Source: Phaeacidiphilus oryzae TH49
GTDB lineage: Bacteria > Actinomycetota > Actinomycetes > Streptomycetales > Streptomycetaceae
Assembly (NCBI RefSeq): GCF_000744815.1
Contig: NZ_JQMQ01000005.1
Location: forward strand, 124,001-188,000
Direction: 5' to 3'
DNA: 64,000 nt
The position numbers and the translations under genes are program-made. The notes under the pieces were generated by a model, which had not been told where the DNA came from, did no database searches, and was given only the letters and a program-made list of their open reading frames with translations. Shown in pieces: positions 1 through 7,907 of the stretch; the first letter of the stretch is position 1; the number at the start of each line of letters is the position of its first letter.

Positions 1-506
1 CGCAGCGTCGCCACGTCGTGGTGGGTGTGCCGGGAGAGCACCTCCTCCACCTGCGAGCGGATCCGGATCATCTCCTTGGCCGCGAGGCTCAGGTCGGAGA
101 CCGTCCCCTGCCGCCCGGCGCTGGCCGGCTGGCCGAGGAGCACCCGGGCGTGCTGGAGGACGAACCGCCGGCCCGGGTCACCGCCGGCCAGCAGCACCGC
201 CGCCGTCGAGGCGGCCTGGCCGACGCAGAAGGTGGAGATCGGGGCCTGCACGAAGGACATCGTGTCGTAGATGGCCATCAGCGAGGTGAAGGATCCGCCG
301 GGCGAGTTGAGGTAGATCGAGATCTCCCGCTCGGGGTTCGCCGACTCCAGGTGGAGGAGCTGGGCGATCACCACGTTGGCGACCCCGTCGTCGATCTCGG
401 TGCCGAGGAAGATGATCCGCTCGTTGAGCAGCCGGCTGAAGACGTCGTAGGACCGCTCGCCCTGCGCGGTCCGCTCGATGACGTAGGGAACCGTGTAAGA
501 GCTCAT
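1..506 (-). CDS. clpP: ClpP-family protease subunit, C-terminus cut by window edge; catalytic His replaced
   Basis: Homologue of the Clp protease proteolytic subunit, which forms a heptameric ring behind a Clp ATPase. The ATG is at 506, one base after the TGA of the upstream clpP, so the two are translationally coupled. 168 codons are visible. The oxyanion loop (SPGG, about residues 68-71) and the nucleophile Ser100 in GQAAS are intact. The segment that normally reads IHQP reads LLGQP, so Gly125 sits where the catalytic His should be. The catalytic Asp lies outside the window. Streptomyces are known to carry a clpP3-clpP4 pair; this gene would be the clpP4 position. It may be a structural or activating subunit of a mixed ring, which is inference. 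Confidence 0.85.
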   Translation of the reverse strand, partial: MSSYTVPYVIERTAQGERSYDVFSRLLNERIIFLGTEIDDGVANVVIAQLLHLESANPEREISIYLNSPGGSFTSLMAIYDTMSFVQAPISTFCVGQAASTAAVLLAGGDPGRRFVLQHARVLLGQPASAGRQGTVSDLSLAAKEMIRIRSQVEEVLSRHTHHDVATL

Positions 507-507
507 G

Positions 508-1146
508 TCACAACCCCATCCGCCGGCGGGACGCGGCCGGGCGGATGTCGGCGAGCGACTCCACCACCCGGTCCACGATCCCGTACTCCCTGGCCTGCTC
601 GGCGGTGAACCAGCGGTCCCGGTCGCCGTCCCGGGCGATGGCCTCCTGGCTCTGGCCGGTGTGCTCGGCGGTGATCCGCTCGATGGCCTCCTTGGTGAAC
701 TGGAGGTTCTCCGCCTGGATCTCGATGTCCGCGGTGGTGCCGCCGATCCCCGCGGAGGGCTGGTGCATCATGATCCGCGCGTTCGGCAGCGCGAACCGCT
801 TTCCGGGCGCGCCCACACTGAGCAGGAACTGGCCCATGCTGGCCGCGAAGCCCATCGCCAGTGTGGAGACGTCGTTGGGGATCAGCCGCATGGTGTCGTA
901 GATGGCGAGCCCGGCGGTGACCGAGCCGCCGGGGCTGTTGATGTACAGGCTGATGTCGCTGCGCGGCTCCTCCGCGGACAGCAGCAGGAGCTGCGCGCAG
1001 ACCCGGTTCGCCGACACCTCGTCCACCTGGGTGCCCAGGAGGACGATCCGCTGGCCGAGCAGCTGGGCCGCGAGGTGGTCGTCGAAGCGGGTGGCCGCGG
1101 TGTCGCCCTCCTCCGCCCGGGGCGAGAGGGTGCTGAGTGGAGTCAT
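508..1146 (-). CDS. clpP: ATP-dependent Clp protease proteolytic subunit, full triad
   Basis: 212-aa cytosolic serine protease subunit that degrades substrates fed by ClpX/ClpC-type ATPases. The fold and triad are complete: Ser103 in GFAASMG, His128 in MMHQP and Asp177 in DGDRDRW. The oxyanion strand YINSPGG is at about 68-74. ATG 1146 is chosen because AGGAGA lies 8 nt upstream and the length fits the family; a further in-frame ATG at 1185 has no such site. First gene of a two-gene unit with the divergent-triad clpP at 1-506. The upstream region carries a palindrome resembling the PopR site described for Streptomyces clpP3P4, so it is probably induced when the main ClpP system fails. Confidence 0.93.
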   Translation of the reverse strand: MTPLSTLSPRAEEGDTAATRFDDHLAAQLLGQRIVLLGTQVDEVSANRVCAQLLLLSAEEPRSDISLYINSPGGSVTAGLAIYDTMRLIPNDVSTLAMGFAASMGQFLLSVGAPGKRFALPNARIMMHQPSAGIGGTTADIEIQAENLQFTKEAIERITAEHTGQSQEAIARDGDRDRWFTAEQAREYGIVDRVVESLADIRPAASRRRMGL

Positions 1147-1218
1147 CTGGTCTCCTGGTCGAGCCGGAAATCCCGTCGGTTCCACTGTCGGCCAGGTCGG
1201 CCGCCCGGATCCCGGTTC

Positions 1219-1244
1219 TCTGCCTCCCGCAGATTCGCTGCGGG
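1219..1244. promoter_or_regulatory. Palindromes upstream of the clpP pair (PopR-like site)
   Basis: TCTGCC-TCC-CGCAGA at 1219-1233 matches the TCTGCC-N3-GGCAGA operator I remember for PopR, the activator of clpP3clpP4, with one mismatch. It overlaps a perfect inverted repeat CCCGCAG-ATTCG-CTGCGGG at 1226-1244. The site lies 73-93 bp upstream of the clpP ATG at 1146, a plausible activator position. No popR gene is in the window. Confidence 0.45.
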
Positions 1245-1327
1245 CAGAACGGCTCCGGCGGAGCGGACCGCCTCGCCCCTCGGCCCCCGTGGTCCGCCGT
1301 ACTCACCGCGTCATCTGTCTTCCCAAG

Positions 1328-1348
1328 TTTCTGACGGTGCGTTAGAAA
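1328..1348. promoter_or_regulatory. Operator-like inverted repeat before the MFS gene
   Basis: TTTCTGAC-GGTGC-GTTAGAAA is an 8-bp inverted repeat with one mismatch and a 5-bp spacer, AT-rich in a GC-rich context, ending 7 nt before the MFS start codon. Its shape and position suit a repressor of TetR type. Confidence 0.5.
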
Positions 1349-1355
1349 CACCGGC

Positions 1356-3047
1356 ATGGATGCGCCGTGGGGATCGGAAACGGAATCGAAACGACCGCCC
1401 GGAGACGGCGAAGGAGGCTCCGGGCGGCTGGACGGGGCCTCCCCCGCGCGGGTGTACACGGTCATCGCGATCGTGGTGCTGTTCGCCGAGATCGCCGCCC
1501 TGCAGTACACCATGGTGGCGTCCGCGGTGAGCCGGATCGCCCCCTCGTTCCCCGGCACGGGCGCCGGGATCAGCTGGATGATCATCATCTTCGGCCTGGT
1601 CGGCGGCGCCACCACGCCGGTCCTCGGCAAGCTCTCCGACCTCTGGGGCAAGCGCCGGGTGATGCTGCTCAGCGCGGTCAGCTTCGCGGTGGGCACACTG
1701 ATCTGCGCCCTCACCTCCAGTTGGGGCCTGTTCCTCCTCGGCCGCGGCCTGGAGGCGGTGGCGATCTGCGCGCCCAATGTGGCCTACGGGCTCTTCCGGG
1801 ACGTCCTGCCGCGGCGCCACATCCCCGCGGCGGTGGGGATGGTGGCCACCGGGCTCGGGCTCTCCGCGGTGGCGGCGCCGCTGCTCGGCGGGTGGATGCT
1901 GGACCACTTCTCCTGGCGGGCCATCTTCTGGTTCCTGCTGGCCTTCGTATGCGTGATGATCCCGCTGCTGGTGCTGGTGGTGCCGGAGTCCCGGCTGCGG
2001 GTGCGGCAGCGCCTGGACGTGGCCGGCGCCGTCCTCCTCTCCGGCGGTGTGGCGCTGGTGCTGATGTACCTCTCCAACGGCGCCGAGTGGGGCTGGTCCA
2101 GGCCGTCCGCGCTGGCCTGGCTGATCGGCGGCGCGCTGGCGCTGGCGGTCTTCGTCGCCTGGGAGCGGCGGGTGGCCGAGCCGCTGATCGACCTCGGCCT
2201 CCTCTTCTCGCCGCGGCTGGGCCTGGCGCTGCTGGCGGCACTGCTCGGCAGCGTCACGATCGGCGTCCAGGGCTACGCCGTCCCCTACATGATGCAGACG
2301 CCCAAGCGGGCGGAGCTGGCGCACGCCGTCGCCCAGCAGCTGGCGGCGGCCTCGGGCGGGAAACTCACCCCGGCCCGACTGCCGCTGGTGCACATCGACT
2401 TCAACGCCGCCCTCGGCTACGGGCTCGGCGCCACACTGCTCGGCTACGGGCTCGCCTCGGCGATCTTCTCCGGCGGCCTGGGCATGATCGGCGGGGCCGG
2501 CACCGGTGAGTGGGCCCGCTGGGCCGGACCGCGCCGGCCGCTGCTGCTGGCCATGGCCTCGTTCACCGTCGCACCCCTCCTCTACGCCTTCTTCTCGCAC
2601 TCCACCTGGCAGTACGTGCTGTGCGCCTGCGTCTTCGGCGTCGGGTACGGGGCGTTCTACTCCTCCGTCCCCAACCTGGTGGTGGAGGCGGTGCCGGCCA
2701 GCCGGCAGGGGATCAGCTCGGCGATGTTCGGCGTGGTGACGGCGCTGGCGACCTCGGTGGGCACGGCGGTGCTCTCGGCCTTCCTCTCCGCGCACCCCGC
2801 CCGCTTCCAGGTCCGCCTGCCGGGGGTGCCGGCGTCGGCGTCCGGCGGCTGGCATCCGCTGCCGGGGGTGTACGCCGACGCCGGCTACCGCTGGGGGCTG
2901 CTCTTCGGCGCGGCCGCCGGACTGCTGGGGCTGGTCGTCGCGCTGCTCATGCGGCACGGCCGGGCGCCGGCGACCGGCGGCCGGGCCCAGCCGGAGCCGG
3001 ACGACGCGGCCCGCACGGAGGGCTCCGAGGCCGCCTCGGCGGCCTGA
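1356..3047 (+). CDS. MFS transporter, DHA2-like (about 14 TM)
   Basis: 563-aa drug:H+ antiporter type permease of the inner membrane. After a 34-residue charged N-terminus come repeated hydrophobic segments. The loop between the second and third helices carries the MFS signature, seen here as GKLSDLWGKRRVM (about 87-99), and GRGLEAVAICAPNVAYGLF follows in the DHA2 manner. An extra-long extracellular loop near 310-345 (QTPKRAELAHAVAQQL) and a hydrophilic C-terminus are visible. It is transcribed away from clpP with only 209 bp between, and an inverted repeat touches its start, so it is probably repressed by a TetR-type protein that is not adjacent. There is no good Shine-Dalgarno sequence, so the start is moderately certain. 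The substrate is unknown. Confidence 0.85.
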   Translation: MDAPWGSETESKRPPGDGEGGSGRLDGASPARVYTVIAIVVLFAEIAALQYTMVASAVSRIAPSFPGTGAGISWMIIIFGLVGGATTPVLGKLSDLWGKRRVMLLSAVSFAVGTLICALTSSWGLFLLGRGLEAVAICAPNVAYGLFRDVLPRRHIPAAVGMVATGLGLSAVAAPLLGGWMLDHFSWRAIFWFLLAFVCVMIPLLVLVVPESRLRVRQRLDVAGAVLLSGGVALVLMYLSNGAEWGWSRPSALAWLIGGALALAVFVAWERRVAEPLIDLGLLFSPRLGLALLAALLGSVTIGVQGYAVPYMMQTPKRAELAHAVAQQLAAASGGKLTPARLPLVHIDFNAALGYGLGATLLGYGLASAIFSGGLGMIGGAGTGEWARWAGPRRPLLLAMASFTVAPLLYAFFSHSTWQYVLCACVFGVGYGAFYSSVPNLVVEAVPASRQGISSAMFGVVTALATSVGTAVLSAFLSAHPARFQVRLPGVPASASGGWHPLPGVYADAGYRWGLLFGAAAGLLGLVVALLMRHGRAPATGGRAQPEPDDAARTEGSEAASAA

Positions 3048-3054
3048 GGACCGG

Positions 3055-3717
3055 TCAGCTCGTCCCGGCCCCGGGCGCGTACTTGTAGCCGACCCGGCGG
3101 ACGGTGACGATGCTGCCGCGGTGCCGGGGACCGAGCTTGCGGCGCAGCCGGGCCACATGGACGTCGACCGTCCGCCCGTCGCCGACGTGGCCGTAGCCCC
3201 ACACCGCGGTCACCAGGCTGTCCCGGGTGTGCACCCGCTGCGGATGGGCGGTGAGGTGGGCGAGGAGCTCGAACTCCAGGTAGGTGAGGTCGAGGGGGCG
3301 GCCGTCGACGTGGGCCGTGCGGCGCTCGCGGTCCAGCCTGATGCCGTCGGCGCCGTCCGGCTCGGCGGCCTGCTCCAGGGCCGGCCCGGCGGGCACCAGC
3401 ACCAGATAGCCCGCCATCGGCGACTCGCCACCGAGGCCGGCGCCGGCGCCGACGCCCTGCCCGTAGGCACGCAGCAGTTCCTCCGGCAGCGCCCCGGGCG
3501 GCCAGGCGACGAGGACGGCCGCCCCCTCGGGCAGCGGCACGGCCGGCCGCTCGGGCGGCGTCCCGGCCGGCCGCTGAGGCGGCGTCCCGGACCGCGGCGC
3601 CTCCCCCGGCGCGGGGAGGGCCCGCAGCCGGGCCACGGAAGGAGCGGGGGCGGGGGCAGGGGCGGGCGCCGGCGCGCCGGTCCGGCGCGGGCTGGTGAAC
3701 GGGGTGCTCTGGGACAC
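3055..3717 (-). CDS. Winged-helix (OmpR/PhoB-type) transcriptional regulator without receiver
   Basis: 220-aa DNA-binding protein. Residues about 122-216 form an OmpR-type winged helix: LDLTYLEFELLAHL, a recognition region DSLVTAVWGY, then VDVHVARLRRKLG and the wing VRRVGYKYAP. The N-terminal 100 residues are Ala/Pro-rich plus a short degenerate alpha/beta stretch (AAVLVAWPPG); no phosphorylatable Asp pocket is visible, so it is an orphan regulator. GTG 3717 is preceded by GGAGGA at 8 nt, which decides the start over a longer in-frame ATG at 4041. Convergent with the MFS gene (7 bp apart) and divergent from the FUSC gene, which it might regulate. Confidence 0.85.
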   Translation of the reverse strand: MSQSTPFTSPRRTGAPAPAPAPAPAPSVARLRALPAPGEAPRSGTPPQRPAGTPPERPAVPLPEGAAVLVAWPPGALPEELLRAYGQGVGAGAGLGGESPMAGYLVLVPAGPALEQAAEPDGADGIRLDRERRTAHVDGRPLDLTYLEFELLAHLTAHPQRVHTRDSLVTAVWGYGHVGDGRTVDVHVARLRRKLGPRHRGSIVTVRRVGYKYAPGAGTS

Positions 3718-3844
3718 GACGGGATTCCTCCGCGCGAAGGGCGACGAGTCCCGGCTTCTGGCGCCGGAGCCGGAGAGGACACGGCTCGGCCAGGGCCGGG
3801 GGGTTGACGGGTCGTCTGCGCGCCCGAACGGTCGCGGGCTGAGC

Positions 3845-3967
3845 TCAGCCGCGGGCGGGCGCGCCGAGAGCGCGGCGACAGATCTGGTCGAAGTGGTGCG
3901 AGCGGCGGGACGGCCAGAACGGTTCGAGGTCGGTGCGCCCCTGGGTGCCGTCCGGCCTGGTGTCCAT
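3845..3967 (-). CDS. Probable small protein (40 aa), unknown function
   Basis: ATG at 3967, TGA at 3845-3847. 37 of 40 sense codons end in G or C while the second positions are only about half G/C, the three-position periodicity expected of a real Streptomyces gene. The peptide is basic and aromatic (DLEPFWPSRRSHHFDQICRR), with one Cys. It lies 127 bp upstream of the winged-helix gene on the same strand and could be an upstream ORF or leader. The Shine-Dalgarno is weak (GGGGG immediately before the ATG), which lowers confidence. I do not recognise a family. Confidence 0.5.
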   Translation of the reverse strand: MDTRPDGTQGRTDLEPFWPSRRSHHFDQICRRALGAPARG

Positions 3968-4054
3968 ACCCCCATTGAAGCAGATCCGGACCGGGTGGGG
4001 ATCAACGCGGGCGACACGTCGCCCTTCTGATGATTCCTCACTACTTGTCCCCCC

Positions 4055-4060
4055 TATGCT
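4055..4060 (+). promoter_or_regulatory. -10 box TATGCT, leaderless start of FUSC gene
   Basis: TATGCT ends 6 nt before the GTG start at 4067 and no ribosome binding site is present, so transcription probably begins at or next to the start codon. Confidence 0.5.
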
Positions 4061-4066
4061 CGGCGG

Positions 4067-6337
4067 GTGTCCTGGTTGTCCGCTCTGAAGAAGACCGCGG
4101 TGCAGGGCCTGCACCTGGAGCGGGCCGTCAACGAGCCGCTCACGGTGGTGCGCGGGGGCAGCGGAATGGCCCTGGTGCTCTTCTTCTCCCTCGGCGTCGG
4201 CACCCCGGAGCTGGCCACCTCGGCCACCATGGGCGCCTTCAACTCCGGGCTCTCCACCTTCCAGAGCAGCTTCCGGCCGCGCCCGCTGCTGGCCCTGGTG
4301 AGCGCGGTCGGGCTGGGCGCCAGCACCTTCGTGGGGTATCTGGCCTCGACGCAGCCCGCCGTCTTCGTCCTCGTCCTGGCGCTGTGGACGTTCGCCGCCG
4401 GCATGGCCTGGGCACTCGGCCCCACCAGCGGGATGATCGCCGCGCAGACGGTGGCCTCGATGCTGGTGGTCGTCTCCCTGCCGGTGAGCGTGCTCAGCGC
4501 GGTGGACCACGCGCTGGTGATCCTCGCCGCCGGGCTGGCGCAGGCCCTGCTGGTGCTGGTCTGGCCGATCCGCACCTGGGGCCGGCAGCGGGACGCGCTG
4601 GCGGACGCCTTCGCCTCGGTGGCGGACTACGCGCGGCGGCTGCGCGAGGACCCGGTGGCGCCGTTCGACCCTGAGCCGCTGATGGTGGCGCGGATGGCGT
4701 CCGCCCTCAACCGGCCCGACTCGCTGCGCACCCGGCCCGCCCAACTCGGCGGCGGGCGGGGGCCGGTGGAGCGGGTCCGGCCGGTGCTCGCCGCGCTGGC
4801 CGACCCGCGGGTGGGGGCGCCGGAGTTCGGTCCGCAGCGCGACCGGGCCCGGGCCCTGCTGGACGCCACCGCCAGGGTGCTGGACGCCCTGGCCTCCGCG
4901 GTCCGCCGGGCCCGCGACCCGCGCGTCCCGGACGTGGTCTACTCCACCCTCGCCCCGATCGACGAGGACGACGAGCAGGACGCCCACGCGGCCGCGGCCG
5001 GCAACCAGCCCGCGCCGCCCCCCGCCCGAGGCGGCACCGCCTCCATCACGGCCGGAGCGGGCGAGGGGGAGGCCGAAGAAGGGCCCGAGTCCGAGGAGGC
5101 GTCCGAGGCCGAGGAGGCCCCCGAGTCCGAGGAGGCGCCCCTGCGCGGGGCCGCCCGCCGCGCCGAGCGGCGGCTGGTGCGGCTGCTCGGCGAGGCCGTG
5201 GACTCGGTCGACCGGAACTCCACCGAGGGGAACGGCACCGGGGGCGGCACCGACCGCCGCTCGCTGCTGCGGCGCAGACCGGCGCCGGAGTACTTCCCGA
5301 TGGCGGCCCACCTCCTCCGCCGCAATCTCCGCTGGGACTCGCCCGTCTTCCGGCACGCGGTGCGGACCGCCTCGGTCGCCGCCCTCGGCGACGCGACCGC
5401 GCGGGCGCTGCACTGGAGCCACGGCTACTGGGCCCCGCTCACCGCGGTGATGGTGATGCGGCCGGACTTCGCCCGCACCTACGGCCGCGGAACGGCCCGG
5501 CTGGTCGGCACGGTCGCCGGGGTGGTGGTGGCCACCGTCGTGGTGGTGCTCACCCGTCCGGGGCCGTGGTTCTGCGCCGGGCTCGTGGTGGTCAGCCTGG
5601 CCGGCGCCTTCCTCACCATGCGGTCCGGCTATCTGGCGACCAGCGCCTGCACCGCCGCGTATGTGGTCTTCCTGCTGTCCATGACGGGGAGCGAGGCGCT
5701 GCTCACCGGCGAGCAGCGGGTGGTGATGACCCTGCTCGGCGGCGGTCTGGCGCTCTCCGCCTACGCCGTCTTCCCCACCTGGGAGACCTCGCGGCTGGCC
5801 GACCGGCTGGCGGCCTATCTGATGGCCTGCGGCGAGTTCGCCGGCACCGCGCTGGACGCCTTCGCGGACCCCGGGCGGGACCACAGCCGCCCGGTCCGGG
5901 AGGCGCTGCTCGACCTCCGCTCGGCGGGGGCCGCGCTGGCCGAGGCGGAGGCGCGGGCGCAGATGGAGCCGGTCCGGGCGCGCGGGGTGGACATCGCCCA
6001 GGCCGCCCGCGCCCGCTCGGCGCTGAACGCGATGGGACGCGGGACGATGCTGATGGAGGCGCACCTCCCGGCGCGGGACGCACTGCCGGTGCCGGGCGCG
6101 GCCGACTTCGCGCGGACCCTGCGTGAGGGCACGCGGCGAGCCGCGGACCTGGTCCGCAACGGCCGTCCGATCGGCGATCCGGTCGCCGAGGTGCGCCGGG
6201 CCTACCGCGTCTGGCGCCGCACCTTCGGCCCGGCCGACGAGGCGCACCGGCTCCCCGGCCCGGACCGGATCGCCCTGGAGGGAGCCGGCTTCACCGTCGA
6301 CGCGCTGGTGGACGCGGCGGCGGCGCTGAGTCGCTGA
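4067..6337 (+). CDS. FUSC family membrane protein
   Basis: 756-aa inner-membrane protein of the fusaric-acid-resistance type (FUSC), a family linked to efflux of aromatic acids. Two hydrophobic blocks (about 20-165 and 420-560) flank a long hydrophilic centre, the usual architecture. The second block has the typical WSHGYWAPLTAVMVMRPD at the start of a helix cluster. The centre contains an acidic repeat (ESEEASEAEEAPESEEAP, about 344-361) encoded by near-repeated DNA. The GTG start follows a -10 box by 6 nt, so the mRNA is likely leaderless. Divergent from the winged-helix regulator. A second FUSC gene opens at 63287. The substrate is not known. Confidence 0.85.
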   Translation: MSWLSALKKTAVQGLHLERAVNEPLTVVRGGSGMALVLFFSLGVGTPELATSATMGAFNSGLSTFQSSFRPRPLLALVSAVGLGASTFVGYLASTQPAVFVLVLALWTFAAGMAWALGPTSGMIAAQTVASMLVVVSLPVSVLSAVDHALVILAAGLAQALLVLVWPIRTWGRQRDALADAFASVADYARRLREDPVAPFDPEPLMVARMASALNRPDSLRTRPAQLGGGRGPVERVRPVLAALADPRVGAPEFGPQRDRARALLDATARVLDALASAVRRARDPRVPDVVYSTLAPIDEDDEQDAHAAAAGNQPAPPPARGGTASITAGAGEGEAEEGPESEEASEAEEAPESEEAPLRGAARRAERRLVRLLGEAVDSVDRNSTEGNGTGGGTDRRSLLRRRPAPEYFPMAAHLLRRNLRWDSPVFRHAVRTASVAALGDATARALHWSHGYWAPLTAVMVMRPDFARTYGRGTARLVGTVAGVVVATVVVVLTRPGPWFCAGLVVVSLAGAFLTMRSGYLATSACTAAYVVFLLSMTGSEALLTGEQRVVMTLLGGGLALSAYAVFPTWETSRLADRLAAYLMACGEFAGTALDAFADPGRDHSRPVREALLDLRSAGAALAEAEARAQMEPVRARGVDIAQAARARSALNAMGRGTMLMEAHLPARDALPVPGAADFARTLREGTRRAADLVRNGRPIGDPVAEVRRAYRVWRRTFGPADEAHRLPGPDRIALEGAGFTVDALVDAAAALSR

Positions 6338-6362
6338 AGGGGTGTCAACGGGCGGCGAGGGA

Positions 6363-6522
6363 CGGCGCCCGCGGGCCTGTGGTCGGCCGGGCGGGCAGTT
6401 ACCCGAGCCCCTTGACCTGCGGCGCACATTGCGGGGCTCGCCGGATTCGCGGCCCGAAGGGCCAGGCGACTCAGGGGCGCGGGGAACTGCGCGACCGGCC
6501 GACCACGGACCCGCGGGCGCCG
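6363..6522. repeat. 160-bp element bounded by 28-bp inverted repeats, with a Streptomyces-type repeated core
   Basis: The ends 6363-6390 and 6495-6522 are inverted repeats, 26 of 28 bp matching (arms beginning CGGCGCCCGCGGG and ending ..CCGCGGGCGCCG). Inside, 6472-6494 reads CAGGGGCGCGGGGAAC followed by TGCGCGA, a string I recognise from memory as frequent in Streptomyces intergenic DNA. It lies between two convergent genes (FUSC and acyl-CoA dehydrogenase) and may act as a bidirectional terminator or be a small non-coding repeat family. Confidence 0.6.
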
Positions 6523-6555
6523 ACGAACCGTCGGCCGCGCCCGCGGCCCGCGCGA

Positions 6556-7833
6556 CTACCGGATCGGCAGCCCCGAGATGCGGCGCGCGATGACCAGGCG
6601 CTGGATCTCCGAGGTGCCCTCGAAGATGGTGTAGATCGCCGCGTCCCGGTGCATCCGCTCCACCGGGTACTCCCGGGTGTAGCCGTTGCCGCCGAGGATC
6701 TGGATCGCGTTGGCGGTGACCCACTTCGCCGTCTCACCGGCGTAGAGCTTGGACATCGAGCCCTCGGCCGCCTCGAACGGCTTGCGGGCGGCGGCCATCC
6801 AGGACGCCCGCCACACCAGCAGCCGGGAGGCGTCGATCCGGGTCTTCATGTCGGCCAGGGTGAAGGCCACGCCCTGGTTGTCGATGATCGGCCGGCCGAA
6901 CTGCTCACGGGTCTTGGCGTACTCCAGGGCCACCTCGTACGCGGCCCGGGCGATGCCGACCGCCTGCGCGCCGACCGCCGGGCGGGACGCCTCGAAGGTG
7001 GCCATCGCCGCGTTCTTCACCTTGGCCTTGGACTCGCCGCGGGCCTCCGCCGCCGCCCGCTCGCGGGACCGGGCCAGCCGCTCGTCCAGCTTCTCCTTGC
7101 CGCCGAGGAGGCAGGAGCCGGGGATCCGCACGTCGTCGAGGACGACCTCGGCGGTGTGCGAGGCGCGGATGCCGTGCTTCTGGAACTTCTGGCCCTGGCT
7201 GAGCCCGGGGGTGTTCGGCGGGATGATGAAGGAGGCCTGGCCGCGCGCGCCCAGGTCGGGGTCGACCGAGGCGACCACGACGTGGACGTTGGCGATGCCG
7301 CCGTTGGTGGCCCAGGTCTTGGTGCCGTTGAGCACCCACTCGTCCTTGGCCTCGTCGTAGACGGCCCTGGTCTTCATCGAGGCGACGTCGGAGCCGGCGT
7401 TGGGCTCGGACGAGCAGAAGGCGGCGACCTTGACGTCGTCGGGGGTGCCGAACATCTGCGGCACCCAGGTGCCGATCTGCTCCTCGGTGCCGTTGGCCAG
7501 CACGCCGACCGCCGCGAGGGTGGTGCCCACGATGGAGAGGCCGATCCCGGCGTCGCCCCAGAACAGCTCCTCCATCACGACCGGGATGGTCAGGCCGGTC
7601 GGGTCGAAGAAGCCCTGGGCGTAGAAGTCGAGCGAGTAGATGCCGAGCTTGGCGGCCTCCTGGATGATCGGCCAGGGGGTCTCCTCCCGCTCGTCCCATT
7701 CGGCGGCGGCCGGGCGGATGGTGTCGGCGGCGAATCCGTGCAGCCAGTCCCGGACGGTGGTCTGGTCCTCGTTCAGTTCGAGGTTGAAGTTCGTCGACTG
7801 CACAGTCGTCTCGCCGGCTGCTGAGTTGGCCAT
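6556..7833 (-). CDS. Acyl-CoA dehydrogenase
   Basis: 425-aa FAD flavoenzyme that oxidises acyl-CoA to trans-2-enoyl-CoA. The middle beta domain shows AAFCSSEPNAGSDVASMKTRA and WATNGG (FAD contacts). The C-terminal helical domain has KTREQFGRPI, and the catalytic Glu is expected in IFEGTSEIQ. An extra charged segment (LARSRERAAAEARGESKAK, about 244-262) is unusual for the family. ATG 7833 is chosen because GGGGAG lies upstream and the MANSAAGETT start fits; the longer frame from 7914 runs through the operator. Divergent from a TetR gene with a shared palindrome, so it is probably repressed by that TetR, perhaps in response to acyl-CoA. Confidence 0.92.
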   Translation of the reverse strand: MANSAAGETTVQSTNFNLELNEDQTTVRDWLHGFAADTIRPAAAEWDEREETPWPIIQEAAKLGIYSLDFYAQGFFDPTGLTIPVVMEELFWGDAGIGLSIVGTTLAAVGVLANGTEEQIGTWVPQMFGTPDDVKVAAFCSSEPNAGSDVASMKTRAVYDEAKDEWVLNGTKTWATNGGIANVHVVVASVDPDLGARGQASFIIPPNTPGLSQGQKFQKHGIRASHTAEVVLDDVRIPGSCLLGGKEKLDERLARSRERAAAEARGESKAKVKNAAMATFEASRPAVGAQAVGIARAAYEVALEYAKTREQFGRPIIDNQGVAFTLADMKTRIDASRLLVWRASWMAAARKPFEAAEGSMSKLYAGETAKWVTANAIQILGGNGYTREYPVERMHRDAAIYTIFEGTSEIQRLVIARRISGLPIR

Positions 7834-7855
7834 GGTGTTCGTGATCTCCCCTGGT

Positions 7856-7870
7856 GTTACCTTGGGTAAC
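7856..7870. promoter_or_regulatory. Perfect palindrome GTTACC-TTG-GGTAAC, TetR operator candidate
   Basis: 15-bp perfect inverted repeat between the divergent acyl-CoA dehydrogenase and TetR genes, 23 bp from the former's start. A further half site GTTACC is at 7891-7896, next to the TetR ribosome binding site. Confidence 0.65.
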
Positions 7871-7907
7871 TGGCTTCTGCGCCGAGTATGGTTACCGAGG
7901 AGTAAGA

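Larger units (their letters stand above)
3718..4066. other. Divergent intergenic region between regulator and FUSC gene
   Basis: 349 bp without a conventional gene. It holds the ribosome binding site of the winged-helix gene, the candidate 40-residue ORF at 3845-3967 on the minus strand, and the -10 box of the FUSC gene at 4055-4060. Confidence 0.6.

Noticed and set aside
3718-4041. Longer N-terminus for the winged-helix regulator from ATG 4041
   Set aside because: The extra 108 residues are low complexity, and a strong GGAGGA site marks GTG 3717.
3845-6724. Long open frame antisense to the FUSC gene (over 900 codons)
   Set aside because: High-GC shadow of the real gene: Arg/Gly/His-rich, no domain, and third-position bias belongs to the plus strand. 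Only its last 40 codons, outside FUSC, look coding.
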